A stretch of DNA of 64,000 bases from Eubacteriaceae bacterium (GTDB lineage Bacteria; Bacillota; Clostridia; Eubacteriales; Anaerofustaceae), in the NCBI GenBank assembly GCA_009782515.1, contig WRIY01000002.1, positions 85,296-149,295 of the forward strand, written 5' to 3'. Below the pieces are notes generated by a model. The model searched no databases. It was given only the letters and a program-made list of their open reading frames with translations, and had not been told where the DNA came from. Both the position numbers and the translations under genes were made by a program. Position 1 is the stretch's first letter, and each line of letters starts with the position of its first letter. Shown piece after piece: positions 15,954-25,685 of the stretch.

Positions 15954-17192
15954 ATGGCAAGAAGAAAGTCAGAAGACACGTCCTTAAAAGATTTTTTGGA
16001 TGCCCTTGATGAGATACAGCGCACAAAAGGAATTGACAAAGAGGAAATACTGCTGGCTGTAGAAGAGTCTTTGCTTAAGGCGTACGAGAAAAACGCTGAT
16101 GCAGGCATAAACGCCCGCATTGAAATAGACAGGCAAACAGGAGTTATAAAGGTGTTTGCCCAAAAGCCCGTTGTTGAAGCGATAATCGAAGGCGAAGCCG
16201 GAATAACCTTGGAAGAAGCCCAAAAAATAGACGAAAGCCACCAGATAGGCGATCTGGTCGAAGAGGAGCTGAATCCAAAGGGGTTTGGCAGGGTTGCTGC
16301 CCAGAATGCCAAGCAGCTTGTGCTCCAGAGGATTCGAAACGCAGAGCGTGAGCTTGTTTTCGACACCTTTGCGAAAAAAGTTGATGAGCTTGTTACCGGA
16401 GTCATAACAAAGATTGAAAAAAACGATGTCTTTGTTGATTTAGGCAAAACAGAAGGCGTTATGGACTACCAAAACCAAATTCATTCCGAACAGTACTTCC
16501 AGGGAATGAGAATAAAGGTTTATGTGCTCAATGTTGAGCGCACAAAAAAAGACCCTGTAATAATGCTCTCGCGCTCAACGCCAATGCTGGTTAAGCGCCT
16601 GTTTGAGCTTGAAATCCCTGAAATATATGACGGAAGCGTTGAAATAGTCTCTATAGCCCGTGAGGCCGGAAGCCGCACAAAGCTTTCGGTTAAGGCGAAG
16701 TCGCCGGAAATTGATGCGATAGGCACTTGCGTTGGCTATAAAGGCACAAGGATTATGAACATACTGCAGGAACTTGGCAGTGAGAACATAGATGTTGTCG
16801 AATACAGCCCGGAACCGGTTGTTTATATAAAAAACGCGCTGAACCCGGCGGAGATATCCCAAGTGAGCATTGACGAGGGCACCCGGGCAGCAGTTGTCGT
16901 AGTTGACGAAAGCCAGCTTTCGCTTGCTATAGGCAAAGACGGCCAGAATGTAAGGCTTGCTGCGAAGCTCACAGGGTTCAAAATAGATATAAAAAGCCAT
17001 GAACAGTACAGGCAGGCGCTGCTTGCCAAAGCTGTTGAGGATCCAGCGGCGTTTCTGAACGAAGCTGGAAACGATAGCACTGAAATAATCGAAATAGAAG
17101 AAGAAAGCGATGCTGAATTTGTAGATGAATTTATGGAATATGTTGTAGATAGCGATGATGGCAATTTGGGAGGCCCAGAAAGTGGGTATTGA
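15954..17192 (+). CDS. nusA: Transcription termination/antitermination factor NusA, 412 aa
   Basis: NusA binds RNA polymerase and nascent RNA. The N-terminal polymerase-binding domain (to about 125) is followed by an S1 domain (GVITKIEKNDVFVDLGKTEG) and two KH domains (SRTKLSVKAKSPEIDAIGTC with VGYKGTRIMNIL; SLAIGKDGQNVRLAAKLTGF). An acidic tail (EIIEIEEESDAEFVDEFMEY) ends the chain. The length is normal for Gram-positive NusA. AGGGGGC precedes the ATG. Confidence 0.96.
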   Translation: MARRKSEDTSLKDFLDALDEIQRTKGIDKEEILLAVEESLLKAYEKNADAGINARIEIDRQTGVIKVFAQKPVVEAIIEGEAGITLEEAQKIDESHQIGDLVEEELNPKGFGRVAAQNAKQLVLQRIRNAERELVFDTFAKKVDELVTGVITKIEKNDVFVDLGKTEGVMDYQNQIHSEQYFQGMRIKVYVLNVERTKKDPVIMLSRSTPMLVKRLFELEIPEIYDGSVEIVSIAREAGSRTKLSVKAKSPEIDAIGTCVGYKGTRIMNILQELGSENIDVVEYSPEPVVYIKNALNPAEISQVSIDEGTRAAVVVVDESQLSLAIGKDGQNVRLAAKLTGFKIDIKSHEQYRQALLAKAVEDPAAFLNEAGNDSTEIIEIEEESDAEFVDEFMEYVVDSDDGNLGGPESGY

Positions 17193-17200
17193 GGCTGCTT

Positions 17201-17494
17201 ATGAAAAAAACACCAATGAGGACATGCATAATATGCAGAAATAAAACAGATAAAAGAAGCCTGAACCGAATCGTTAGAACGCCAGAGGGCGAAGTGCTCT
17301 TTGACGCCACCGGCAAAAAAAACGGAAGAGGCTCGTATGTCTGCTCAAATGCCGATTGCCTGGAGCTTGTAAAACACAAGAAAAAGATCGCCTCTGCGCT
17401 TCAATGCGAAGCGCCTGAAAGTGATCTTATTACTATAATGCATGATATAAATGAATATTTGTCCACAAAAAGCAGTAGGGAGGGACAAAAATAA
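17201..17494 (+). CDS. ylxR: YlxR-family RNA-binding protein, 97 aa
   Basis: The conserved YlxR core is present: RTCIICRNKTDKRSLNRIV, FDATGKKNGRGSYVC, DCLELVKHKKKI. It is a small nucleic-acid-binding protein encoded between nusA and infB in most Firmicutes. ATG 17201 is chosen with GAGG upstream. The ylxQ (L7Ae-like) gene that usually follows is missing; infB begins with TAATG overlap. Confidence 0.9.
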   Translation: MKKTPMRTCIICRNKTDKRSLNRIVRTPEGEVLFDATGKKNGRGSYVCSNADCLELVKHKKKIASALQCEAPESDLITIMHDINEYLSTKSSREGQK

Positions 17495-20397
17495 TGTCAA
17501 AGAAAGTATACGAGCTTGCTAAGGAATTTGGCCTGCAAAGCAAAGATTTTGCAACCATGCTTCAGGAAGTAAACATACCGATAAAAAACCATATGAGCGT
17601 GGTAACTGAGCAGCAAGAAAAATATTTCCGCAATAACTTTGCAGTTAGCGAAGGCAAAGTGGTGCCTATATCAGAAGCAAAACCGGAGACTTCAAGCCAG
17701 CCGGCAAACTCACAGGAAAACAGCGCCCAGCCAGCCCAGCAAAGGCCTCGCCAGCAAAGGCAGCCAAGGCAGGAAAGCCAGCCGAGGCAGGAAAGCCAGC
17801 CTAGGCAGGACAGCCAGCCAAGGCAGCAAAACCAGCCAAGGCAGCAAAGCCAGCAAGGCAGCCAGAGCCAGCAAGGCAGCCAGAGCCAGCAAGGCAGCCA
17901 GAGCCAGCAAGGCAGCCAGAGCCAGCCTCAGCGTGCACAAAGCCAGGGCTCAAGGGGCCAAGATGCCCAACGAAGCCAGCAGCCCACCCGCAATAGCCAA
18001 AATCGCGATGGCCAGCAAAGAAACAGGCAGAGCGGCCAAAACCAGCAAAACCAGCAAAACCGAAATTACCAAAACCGTGACGGCCAAAACCGAAACAGCC
18101 AGCAGGGAAGCCAAAGCCAGAACCAGAACCGGTCTTACCAGCAGAGCGGGCAGAACAGAAACAGCCAGCAGGGCGGCCAAAGCCAAAACCGGCCTTACCA
18201 GCAAAGCGGGCAGAACAGAAACAGCCAGCAGGGCGGCCAAAACCAGAACCGGCCTTACCAGCAAAGCGGGCAGAACAGAAACAGCCAGCAAGGCGGCCAA
18301 AACCAGAACCGGCCCTACCAGCAAAGCGGGCAGAACAGAAACAGCCAGCAGGGCGGCCAACAGGGCCAAAACACAAGGCCGGCAGCTTCCGGCCAGAGAA
18401 GGCCAGCTGCGAATTCCGGCACAGCTACAACAGTTGAAAAGCCAAAAACCAATACAAACACTACAAAGAAAGAAAGCAAGCAAAAGAACGAGCAGCGCAC
18501 AAAAGCCAAAGACAATTTCTACAATGACAACACAGCCAAGCGCTCAGTTGACAACACTAAAAAAACAAGGGGCTCAAAGAGCAGCTATAAAAAGAAAAAG
18601 CTTGGTGCAAGAGAAGACCGCATGAATTCCGGCGTTGACGGAGTTGTTGTTCTTCCTGACAGCCTTACAGTCTCAGAGCTTTCAGAGAAAATCAACATAC
18701 TTCCCTCTGAAATCCTCAAGATACTGTTCTCATACGGTAAAATGCTGAGCATTAACCAGACAATAGACTTTGATGATGCCCAAATAGTCTGTGAAGAGCT
18801 GGGCATTGATGTTGCGCTTGAAGAAGAGGCTGACATCATTGAGGAAATGCTCGAGAAGCATTTCTCAGATCCTGAGAAGCTTGCAAAGCGCTATCCGATA
18901 ATAACTGTTATGGGCCACGTTGACCATGGCAAAACTTCACTGCTTGACACTATCAGAAAGACTAATGTCTCCGAGGCAGAGTCCGGCGGCATTACCCAGC
19001 ATATCGGCGCCTACACTATTTCGGTAAACGGCGAGAAAATAACGTTTATTGACACTCCGGGGCATGAAGCATTCACTGCGATGAGATCCCGCGGCGCCTC
19101 TGTAACTGATATCGCTGTGCTGGTAATCGCTGCTGACGACGGTGTTAAGCCGCAAACGATAGAAGCAATCAACCATGCCAAAGCGGCAGAGGTTCAAATG
19201 ATTGTTGCAATAAACAAGATAGATAGATCCGAAGCTGACGTTGACAGAGTTAAGCAGGAATTAACTGAATTTGGCATAGTCCCTGAGGAATGGGGCGGCG
19301 ATACTATATGCGTGCCGCTTTCAGCAAAGACAGGGGAGGGCATTGACAGCCTTCTTGAAAACATACTGCTTGTAGCTGAAATTGAGGATCTAAAAGCCAA
19401 TCCGGACGAAAACGCTGTAGGCACAGTCATAGAAGCCCGGGTAGACAGGCAGCGCGGCGTAGTAGCCTCCCTGATAATCAAGTCAGGCACCTTGCGCGAT
19501 TCAGACTATATCGTTGCAGGCACGAACATTTGCAAAGTTCGCTTGATGTCTGATGATATGGGCAAAAAGGTCAGCGAAGCAGTGCCATCGCAGGCAGTGG
19601 AGGTACTGGGGTTTGATGAAGTGCCTGATGCAGGCGAAAAGTTCTTTGTTGCTGAAAGCGAAAAAGAGGCAAAAGCAGTTTCTGACAAGCGAAAAGACAG
19701 AATACGCCTGCTAACGCCTAAGACCAAAGCGCAGAAATCCTTTGACGAGCTGTTTGCAGAGCTGGACAAAGCCAGCTCAACCAAGCTTGTTGAAGTAGTA
19801 TTAAAGGCTGACGTTTCAGGCTCTCTTGAAGCTATTAAAGGCTCGCTTGAAAAGCTCAATGACAACCCAAACCATATTGAAACGAGCATTATCCATAGCG
19901 GCGTTGGCGAAGTGTCAGAATCTGACGTAAGCCTGGCAGCAGCTTCAAATGCCCTTTTGATAGCCTTTAATGCCAAGGCTGATATAAACGCGCAGGCATT
20001 GGCCCAAAAGGAAAATATTGAAATACACTCTTATGATGTCATATATGCGCTGATTGACGACATACAAAGGGCTATGAACGGCCTGAGGGATCCTGAGTAT
20101 GCCGAAGTCCCGACAGCAGAAGCAGAAGTCAGGCAGATCTTCAAAGTCCCTAATACCGGCAATATAGCCGGCTGCTATGTAGTTAGCGGAACTATCCACA
20201 GGCGAGACAAAGCCAGGGTCGTTAGGGGAGGCAAAGTATTGCATGACGGTGATGTTTCATCACTGAAGAGATTCAAAGACGATGTCAGGGAAGTAGCGTT
20301 CGGCTATGAATGCGGCGTCGGGATTATGCAGTTTAATGATTTTTTAGAAGGTGACAAGCTAGAATTCTACACTCATGAGAAGATCGAATTCTCATAG
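17494..20397 (+). CDS. infB: Translation initiation factor IF-2 with a repeat-rich N-terminus, 967 aa
   Basis: IF-2 is the GTPase that places fMet-tRNA on the 30S subunit. A first IF2_N domain (1-50, [20 protein letters not shown]) is followed by about 330 residues dominated by Q, N, S, R and G, then a basic stretch and a second IF2_N domain (about 390-445). The G domain has GHVDHGKT (G1, near 474), DTPGHEAF and NKID, and domains II-IV complete the protein. The Q/N-rich part is built from nine 18-bp and four 60-bp direct repeats. AGGGAGG precedes the ATG, which overlaps the ylxR stop. Confidence 0.97.
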   Translation: MSKKVYELAKEFGLQSKDFATMLQEVNIPIKNHMSVVTEQQEKYFRNNFAVSEGKVVPISEAKPETSSQPANSQENSAQPAQQRPRQQRQPRQESQPRQESQPRQDSQPRQQNQPRQQSQQGSQSQQGSQSQQGSQSQQGSQSQPQRAQSQGSRGQDAQRSQQPTRNSQNRDGQQRNRQSGQNQQNQQNRNYQNRDGQNRNSQQGSQSQNQNRSYQQSGQNRNSQQGGQSQNRPYQQSGQNRNSQQGGQNQNRPYQQSGQNRNSQQGGQNQNRPYQQSGQNRNSQQGGQQGQNTRPAASGQRRPAANSGTATTVEKPKTNTNTTKKESKQKNEQRTKAKDNFYNDNTAKRSVDNTKKTRGSKSSYKKKKLGAREDRMNSGVDGVVVLPDSLTVSELSEKINILPSEILKILFSYGKMLSINQTIDFDDAQIVCEELGIDVALEEEADIIEEMLEKHFSDPEKLAKRYPIITVMGHVDHGKTSLLDTIRKTNVSEAESGGITQHIGAYTISVNGEKITFIDTPGHEAFTAMRSRGASVTDIAVLVIAADDGVKPQTIEAINHAKAAEVQMIVAINKIDRSEADVDRVKQELTEFGIVPEEWGGDTICVPLSAKTGEGIDSLLENILLVAEIEDLKANPDENAVGTVIEARVDRQRGVVASLIIKSGTLRDSDYIVAGTNICKVRLMSDDMGKKVSEAVPSQAVEVLGFDEVPDAGEKFFVAESEKEAKAVSDKRKDRIRLLTPKTKAQKSFDELFAELDKASSTKLVEVVLKADVSGSLEAIKGSLEKLNDNPNHIETSIIHSGVGEVSESDVSLAAASNALLIAFNAKADINAQALAQKENIEIHSYDVIYALIDDIQRAMNGLRDPEYAEVPTAEAEVRQIFKVPNTGNIAGCYVVSGTIHRRDKARVVRGGKVLHDGDVSSLKRFKDDVREVAFGYECGVGIMQFNDFLEGDKLEFYTHEKIEFS
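17761..17922 (+). repeat. Nine 18-bp tandem repeats inside infB
   Basis: Five units of the type CAGCCAAGGCAGGAAAGC (17761-17850) are followed by four identical units CAGCAAGGCAGCCAGAGC (17851-17922). They encode six-residue blocks QPRQES and QQGSQS. The period is in frame, so changes in copy number would keep the gene open. Confidence 0.95.
18121..18360 (+). repeat. Four 60-bp tandem repeats inside infB
   Basis: Four consecutive 60-base units (18121, 18181, 18241, 18301) differ at only a few bases and encode 20-residue blocks containing [19 protein letters not shown] weaker related unit precedes them. Confidence 0.97.
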
Positions 20398-20411
20398 ATC
20401 TAGCGGTGCTT

Positions 20412-20777
20412 ATGGCATATAAAATAGATCGCGCAAATGAAATAATAAAAAATGAAATATCATCGCTTATTTCAAGGATGAAGGACCCTCGCTTAAGCGA
20501 GTATGTGATTTCAATCGTACGCGTCAAGACGACTCCTGACATGAAATACGCGAAAGTTCTAGTCAGCATCATGGCAGACGAAAGCAAGCAGCAAGAGGCC
20601 CTGGGCATTCTTGTGAATGCCAGAGGCTATATCAGAAAGGGCCTTTCGTCTGTTCTGACAACAAAGTTCACTCCTGAAATAATTTTCGAGCTCGATGACA
20701 GCATTAATTATGCTATGCATATCGATGAAGTGCTTAGAAAAATCAATGAGCAGCCTGAATCTGATTCAGGCGAATGA
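20412..20777 (+). CDS. rbfA: Ribosome-binding factor A, 121 aa
   Basis: RbfA binds 16S rRNA helix 1 during 30S maturation. KIDRANEIIKNEISSLISRM, KDPRL, VSIVRVKTT-like VISIVRVKTTPDMKYAKVLV and LSSVLTTKFTPEIIFELDDS follow the family closely. The start is ATG 20412 or GTG 20406; there is no clear ribosome site, and coupling to infB, which ends 15 bp upstream, is likely. Confidence 0.95.
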   Translation: MAYKIDRANEIIKNEISSLISRMKDPRLSEYVISIVRVKTTPDMKYAKVLVSIMADESKQQEALGILVNARGYIRKGLSSVLTTKFTPEIIFELDDSINYAMHIDEVLRKINEQPESDSGE

Positions 20778-20939
20778 ATGCAAACACGCAGCCGGCCCAA
20801 GGCCCAGCGAAATGTGCCGGCTGATGCCCTAAGCAGCAATACTTTCATAGAAGGCATAATACAGCTAGCAAAATTCAACACAGAAACGAGGGCGGCAACA
20901 GCGCACCCGCCAAGGCGAATTGATGGAAGCAATAAATAA
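20778..20939 (+). CDS. Possible small protein between rbfA and nrnA, 53 aa
   Basis: An ATG directly after the rbfA TGA opens a frame (MQTRSRPKAQRNVPADALSS, NTFIEGIIQLAKFNTETRAA) that ends 17 bases inside nrnA. It fills the only gap in an otherwise packed operon, but the same stretch contains a perfect 8-bp hairpin, CAGCCGGC (20789-20796)/GCCGGCTG (20816-20823), which may be the real function of the spacer. No family is recognised. Confidence 0.3.
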   Translation: MQTRSRPKAQRNVPADALSSNTFIEGIIQLAKFNTETRAATAHPPRRIDGSNK

Positions 20940-21888
20940 CAAGAAACTCTACGCTATTGCACAATCACTAATGGAGCAGCCGTCCATTCTCATTTTCTCC
21001 CACAAAAACCCTGATGGAGACGCTATTGGCAGCGCAGTGTGCGCTGGTTTGGCTCTCAAAAGCCTTGGAAAGAAGGTAAGCTATGCTATCGAGAAAGACA
21101 CTGCAGGCTTATACTCTCTTTTTGCAGAAGGCGACTGTTTTGGCGAGGAAATTGGCGGCAGCTACAGTGCGGCTTTGGTTCTTGACTGTTCTACAAGCGA
21201 TTTTATTGCAAATGAAAGCCTTCTAGGCAAATGCGGCCGAGTAATTGTGCTTGATCACCATCTCTCCAATGGAGGCTATGGCGATGAAGCATATATCGAC
21301 TCTAATGCTGCTGCAACCGGCGAAATACTTTATGATCTTATAAAACTGCTTGGGGCGCCCTTGTCCACCGAGTCGGCAAATGCCCTGTTTCTATCGCTGT
21401 CAAGCGATACAGGCTATTTTCGCTACTCCAACACTACAGCAAAAACCCATATGATAATGGCCGAGCTGTACGGGTATTCAAGCAGCTTTAGCGCAATCTC
21501 AGAATATGCAGATTCATATACGCTTGATCGCCTAATGCTGACTAAAACAGCTATTGACAGCCTCGAATTTTTTTACGGGGGCAAGCTCGGAATACTCAGC
21601 CTCACAAAGGAAAACGACCTTTTGCAGACATCAGACACCGAAGGCATAATTGATATAGTCAGAAACGTAAAGGGGTGTGTATTTTCAGCCTTTATCAAGC
21701 AAGTAGGCGATAGCGAATACAAAGTGTCCATGCGCAGCGCCATAGACAGCCTTGACATTTCTACAATAGCAAAAAAATTTGGCGGAGGCGGGCACCAGCG
21801 CTCAGCCGGCTTCAACATGCAGGCTGGCAGCATTGCCCAGGTAAAGCAGGCTATAATCGGGACCTTGGAAGGCATATGGACGGAATAG
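20923..21888 (+). CDS. nrnA: Nano-RNase/pAp phosphatase NrnA (DHH family), 321 aa
   Basis: NrnA degrades very short RNA and dephosphorylates pAp. The DHH domain motifs are seen: HKNPDGDAIGSA, LVLDCSTSD, VLDHHLSN and NAAATGEILYDLI. The C-terminal DHHA1 domain has GGGGHQRSAGF. ATG 20923 is used (an overlapping TTG at 20920 is possible). The gene follows rbfA in most Firmicutes and overlaps truB by 13 bp. Confidence 0.94.
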   Translation: MEAINNKKLYAIAQSLMEQPSILIFSHKNPDGDAIGSAVCAGLALKSLGKKVSYAIEKDTAGLYSLFAEGDCFGEEIGGSYSAALVLDCSTSDFIANESLLGKCGRVIVLDHHLSNGGYGDEAYIDSNAAATGEILYDLIKLLGAPLSTESANALFLSLSSDTGYFRYSNTTAKTHMIMAELYGYSSSFSAISEYADSYTLDRLMLTKTAIDSLEFFYGGKLGILSLTKENDLLQTSDTEGIIDIVRNVKGCVFSAFIKQVGDSEYKVSMRSAIDSLDISTIAKKFGGGGHQRSAGFNMQAGSIAQVKQAIIGTLEGIWTE

Positions 21889-22763
21889 TTATACTTAACA
21901 AGCCTGCGGGCATAAGCAGCTTTGCAGCGTGCAGCAGAGTGAAAAAGATCACCGGCTCCAAAAAGAGCGGCCACTGCGGAACTCTTGACCCTATGGCACA
22001 GGGCGTGCTGGTAGTTGCGCTTGGCTTCGCTACCCGCATTAGCAGCGAGTTCCTAAACCAGGGCAAAGAATATATTGCAGATATACACTTCGGCGCCATG
22101 ACAGACACCCTTGACATTTGGGGAAGCGAAACTGCCAAAAGCACAGCCTCAGGCGTAAGCGCTGATGAACTCGAGGCCGCCTTAAAGAGCTTCCTCGGCG
22201 AATCTATGCAAAAGCCTCCAGCATATGCCGCTATTAAGGTAGCCGGAAAGGCCTCATACAAATACGCACGGGAAGGCATCGCATTAGAGCACGAAAGCCG
22301 CCCCATTACTATTTCAAAAATCGAGATGGTCTCGGAATGCCTGCCGCAAAGCGCTACGCTGCGAGTGGAATGCTCAAAAGGCACCTATATCAGATCCCTA
22401 TGCAAAGACATCGGCGAGGCGCTTGGCCAATATGCTGTTATGGGCAACCTTACAAGAACCAGAAGCGGGCAGTTCTCGCTTGATGATTCTGTCGGGTTTG
22501 AGGCTCTCGAGCTTGCAGCCCAAATCGGGGATTTTCACAGCACGGTAATTGACCCGCTGTGCGCTCTTTCGCATATGCCTCAAATATCGCTTACCGAGGC
22601 TATGTATGAAAAGACAAGCCGTGGCAACTGGAACTGGGCGCCAGCATATGCCAGCGCTTATGAGGGAAAGAAGGCAGCGCTTGAGTTTAATGGCAAGCTT
22701 GCCGGCATCGCGATGATAAAAGAGGGCAAGATTTGCCCTATAGCAAACCATCCAAACCTATGA
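21876..22763 (+). CDS. truB: tRNA pseudouridine(55) synthase TruB, 295 aa
   Basis: TruB makes pseudouridine 55 in the T loop of tRNA. MDGIVILNKPAGISSFAA and SGHCGTLDPMAQGVLVVALG contain the catalytic aspartate (D in TLDP). KPPAYAAIKVAGKASYKYAR and CSKGTYIRSLCKDIGEALG are further family blocks. The ATG lies inside the end of nrnA, preceded by GGAAGG. Confidence 0.96.
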   Translation: MDGIVILNKPAGISSFAACSRVKKITGSKKSGHCGTLDPMAQGVLVVALGFATRISSEFLNQGKEYIADIHFGAMTDTLDIWGSETAKSTASGVSADELEAALKSFLGESMQKPPAYAAIKVAGKASYKYAREGIALEHESRPITISKIEMVSECLPQSATLRVECSKGTYIRSLCKDIGEALGQYAVMGNLTRTRSGQFSLDDSVGFEALELAAQIGDFHSTVIDPLCALSHMPQISLTEAMYEKTSRGNWNWAPAYASAYEGKKAALEFNGKLAGIAMIKEGKICPIANHPNL

Positions 22764-22811
22764 ACCCAGAAAGGCACATGCTTGTTTTATAAAGCAGGCT
22801 TACGAAGGCAG

Positions 22812-23711
22812 ATGAAAATAATCAGAAGCTTTGATTCGCCAACACGCGAAGCGCATGGAGCAAATGCAGCTATTGGCTTTTTCGACGGTGTGCATATTGC
22901 CCACCAAAAGGTGATTGGCAAAGCTGTAGCGTACGGGCCCCCCAGCGCAGCCATAACATTCGCTAATTCCCCGGCAGAATTTGTAAAAAAAACAAGGGAA
23001 GCCAGCCAGCTGATGGATTTAGACAGCAAGATCAGCGCAATTGAAGCATTAGGCGTCGACTATCTCTTTGTATTTGATTTTAACGATGAAGTTATGAATA
23101 TGAGCGCTGATGAATTTATCCTAAAGGCGGTAGCCCCTTTTGGCATCGAAAGGCTTATAAGCGGCTTTAACTTCCGAATGGGCAAAGCGCCGCAAACAGA
23201 CAGCGCAGCGCTGGAGGCGCTGTGCATTGATCTTGGCATCAAATGTGACATCGTCGGCCCTGTTTATGAAGGCAGCGAGCTTGTTTCCTCATCGCTTATC
23301 CGCCAGTGCCTTGCCTCAGGCGATATCCAGAAGGCTAATAAGCTGCTGAGCAGAAGGTTTTGCTACAGCGGAATAATTGAGCATGGCCGCCATATGGGAA
23401 GGCAGCTGGGGTTTCCTACGATAAACATTTATATACCCCCGCACCTTATAGTCCCGAAATGGGGGGTGTATGAATCATATACAACGATTAGCGAAGGCAC
23501 CTACCACTCCATAACAAACATAGGCAACAGGCCGACTTTTGGGGATGGTAAATTTTCAGTTGAAACACATATACTAGATTATGAAGGCGATCTGTATGGC
23601 CAAAGCGCAAAAGTTGAGCTGGCTAAAATGATCCGTCCGGAAATGAAGTTTGGCAGTGTTGGCGAGCTTATAAGCCAGATAGCAAGGGATGTTGAGAGCA
23701 TCAGGCTATAG
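22812..23711 (+). CDS. ribF: Riboflavin kinase / FAD synthetase, 299 aa
   Basis: This bifunctional enzyme makes FMN and then FAD from riboflavin. The N-terminal nucleotidyltransferase domain has GFFDGVHIAHQ and SSLIRQCLASGDIQKAN. The C-terminal kinase domain has GRQLGFPTINIYIPP, YHSITNIGNRPTFGDG and ETHILDYEGDLYG. ATG 22812 with GAAGG nearby gives the normal length; an upstream TTG would add ten residues. Its product FMN is also the likely cofactor of the flavoproteins at 37-46 kb. Confidence 0.95.
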   Translation: MKIIRSFDSPTREAHGANAAIGFFDGVHIAHQKVIGKAVAYGPPSAAITFANSPAEFVKKTREASQLMDLDSKISAIEALGVDYLFVFDFNDEVMNMSADEFILKAVAPFGIERLISGFNFRMGKAPQTDSAALEALCIDLGIKCDIVGPVYEGSELVSSSLIRQCLASGDIQKANKLLSRRFCYSGIIEHGRHMGRQLGFPTINIYIPPHLIVPKWGVYESYTTISEGTYHSITNIGNRPTFGDGKFSVETHILDYEGDLYGQSAKVELAKMIRPEMKFGSVGELISQIARDVESIRL

Positions 23712-23743
23712 ATGGCACGCCAGCGGCTGCATGGTGAAACTAT

Positions 23744-24364
23744 ATGCGAAGAATACTTATTGCACTATTGGCATCATACCTTCTGGGCAGTATAAGCTTT
23801 TCTTACTTTCTCGGCAAGATTATCAAGAAAGTTGACATTAGGGACTTAGGCACAAACAATGCCGGCGCAACCAATGCATTTAATGAGCTTGGAATTATGG
23901 CAGGCGTTATTACTGCAGTATGCGACATGCTAAAGGGCCTTATAGCTGTCAGCATTTCAAGCTTGATGTTTGGCATTGATGTAAATATGCAGGCTTTATG
24001 CGGCCTGTTTGCAATTGTCGGCCATATATACCCTTTCTATTTAGGCTTTAGGGGCGGCAAAGGCCTTGCCACTATTATTGGCGTGTCACTGGGGATCGGC
24101 TTTTGGTTTGGCCTTATAGCGTTTATTACTCTGGTTATTGTAAGCGCAGTTACAGATTATTTGCCGATTGGCACAGCAGCTGTATGCATTTGCTGCTTTG
24201 TTATGGTATACGCCAAATATAAGGCTTGCTGGGCGAGCCTTATATTTGCAGCTATTGCTGTGGTAATGATTATTAAGCACATACCAAATTTTGTGCGCAT
24301 ATATAATAAGCAGGAAAAGTCTGTTAGCTCAGCTCTAAAAGGGGCAGGCAAAAAAGCAAGTTGA
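23744..24364 (+). CDS. plsY: Glycerol-3-phosphate acyltransferase PlsY, 206 aa
   Basis: PlsY is a membrane enzyme that transfers acyl from acyl phosphate to glycerol 3-phosphate, the first step of phospholipid synthesis. There are about five membrane helices. Conserved loops are DIRDLGTNNAGATNAF (family: RxxGSGNxGxTN), GHIYPFYLGFRGGKGLAT and a basic C-terminus. The N-N in place of G-N in the first motif is slightly unusual. It sits between ribF and mtaB with four-base overlap to the latter. Confidence 0.9.
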   Translation: MRRILIALLASYLLGSISFSYFLGKIIKKVDIRDLGTNNAGATNAFNELGIMAGVITAVCDMLKGLIAVSISSLMFGIDVNMQALCGLFAIVGHIYPFYLGFRGGKGLATIIGVSLGIGFWFGLIAFITLVIVSAVTDYLPIGTAAVCICCFVMVYAKYKACWASLIFAAIAVVMIIKHIPNFVRIYNKQEKSVSSALKGAGKKAS

Positions 24365-25602
24365 TAGCAAAGATAGTAACTCTCGGGTGCAAAACTAACC
24401 AAAGCGACTCTGAGGCCATAGCGGCCAGCCTGTCAAAAGCCGGATTTACTGTTCAGCCGGATGGCGAGCCAAGCGCAATAATCATTAATACATGCGCTGT
24501 GACCAACGAAAGCGAGCGAAAATGCCGCCAGGCAATTCGCAAAGCCCGCGCTGATCACAAAGATGCGGTAATTATTGCAACCGGCTGCTATGCCCAGCTA
24601 AAAGGGGACAGCTTAAAAAGCTTTGGCGCCGACTATGCTGTCGGCATTAAGAGCCAGCATTTAATTGCTCAGCTGCTTTCATCAATTCTGGGCCAGGCTG
24701 CTTCAGGCCAAAGAGAGCAGAAAACGGGCCATAAAGTGCGCAAGATCCTAAAAGTCCAGGATGGCTGCGACAATGCATGCTCATACTGCTCAATATATAT
24801 TGCCAGAGGCAACCCGATCAGCGTAAGCGCAGATGAAGCAGTTGCGCAGGCACTGCGCATAAAGTCTGAAGGCTATAGGGAAATTGTCTTAACCGGCATT
24901 AATCTTGCCAAGCACGATTCAGGCATAGGCAGCCTAGCAAGGCAGGTAGCGCAGGCTAGCGGCATTGAAAGGCTAAGAATCGGCTCGCTTGATCCTTTGG
25001 CAATAAATGAAGAAACTCTTGGAGAGCTCTCAAAAGCAAGCGCTTTCTGCGAGCACTTTCATATATCCCTTCAAAGCGGCTCTGATCGCATCCTCAAACT
25101 TATGAACCGCGATTATGGCTTGCGCAGCATTATTGGCGCAGTGGCACTGGCTAAAAGCTATTTCCCGACTGCAGCATTTACAGCTGATGTTATAGTAGGC
25201 TTTCCTTCCGAAAGCGATGAGGATTTTGCCCTTACAAAAGAGGCGATAGCTCAAACGGGCCTGGTGCACACTCATATTTTTCCGTTTTCGCCGAAAACCG
25301 GCACTCCTGCTGCCTTAATGCAAGGCCAGCTGGCCAATGCCGAGAAAAGGAAAAGAGCAGCAGAGCTTTCAGAATTCGCAAACAGAGTTGCTGCCCGCGA
25401 GCTTGAAAAGCATATCGGCTCGAGCGCCGAGATATTGCCCGAGCGGGAAAGCGCTCCGGGAGTTTACGAAGGCTATACTAGAAATTATTTGAGGGCGCTT
25501 GTTCCATCCGGTTCCGATATAATTGGCAAAATAGTAAAAGCAAAGATATATGGTAATAATGAAAGCATGCTGAACGCAGAATTAATTGAGATTATTGGCT
25601 GA
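24361..25602 (+). CDS. mtaB: tRNA t6A37 methylthiotransferase MtaB, 413 aa
   Basis: This radical-SAM enzyme adds the 2-methylthio group to t6A37 of tRNA. The N-terminal UPF0004 domain has TLGCKTNQSDSEAIA. The radical-SAM cluster cysteines are in DGCDNACSYCSIYIARG (CxxxCxxC), and a C-terminal TRAM-like domain follows (VYEGYTRNYLRALVPSGSDI). The start is TTG 24361, overlapping the plsY TGA as TTGA. Confidence 0.92.
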   Translation: MIAKIVTLGCKTNQSDSEAIAASLSKAGFTVQPDGEPSAIIINTCAVTNESERKCRQAIRKARADHKDAVIIATGCYAQLKGDSLKSFGADYAVGIKSQHLIAQLLSSILGQAASGQREQKTGHKVRKILKVQDGCDNACSYCSIYIARGNPISVSADEAVAQALRIKSEGYREIVLTGINLAKHDSGIGSLARQVAQASGIERLRIGSLDPLAINEETLGELSKASAFCEHFHISLQSGSDRILKLMNRDYGLRSIIGAVALAKSYFPTAAFTADVIVGFPSESDEDFALTKEAIAQTGLVHTHIFPFSPKTGTPAALMQGQLANAEKRKRAAELSEFANRVAARELEKHIGSSAEILPERESAPGVYEGYTRNYLRALVPSGSDIIGKIVKAKIYGNNESMLNAELIEIIG

Positions 25603-25624
25603 GCATAGTATTTATGCATGTTTT

Positions 25625-25634
25625 GTGATATAAT
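25625..25634 (+). promoter_or_regulatory. Extended -10 promoter before hinT
   Basis: TGTGA followed by TATAAT (25629-25634) with a TG element; no good -35 box is visible. It lies about 50 bp before hinT, where a new transcription unit begins. Confidence 0.5.
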
Positions 25635-25685
25635 AGTTTGCACTCGGAATATGAGTGCGAATAAGAGCAAGGCTAGAATAAAATA

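Noticed and set aside
17639..18625. Long alternative frames on both strands inside infB (for example 328 and 191 codons)
   Set aside because: They are shadows of the tandem-repeat region of infB, with monotonous composition and no start signals.
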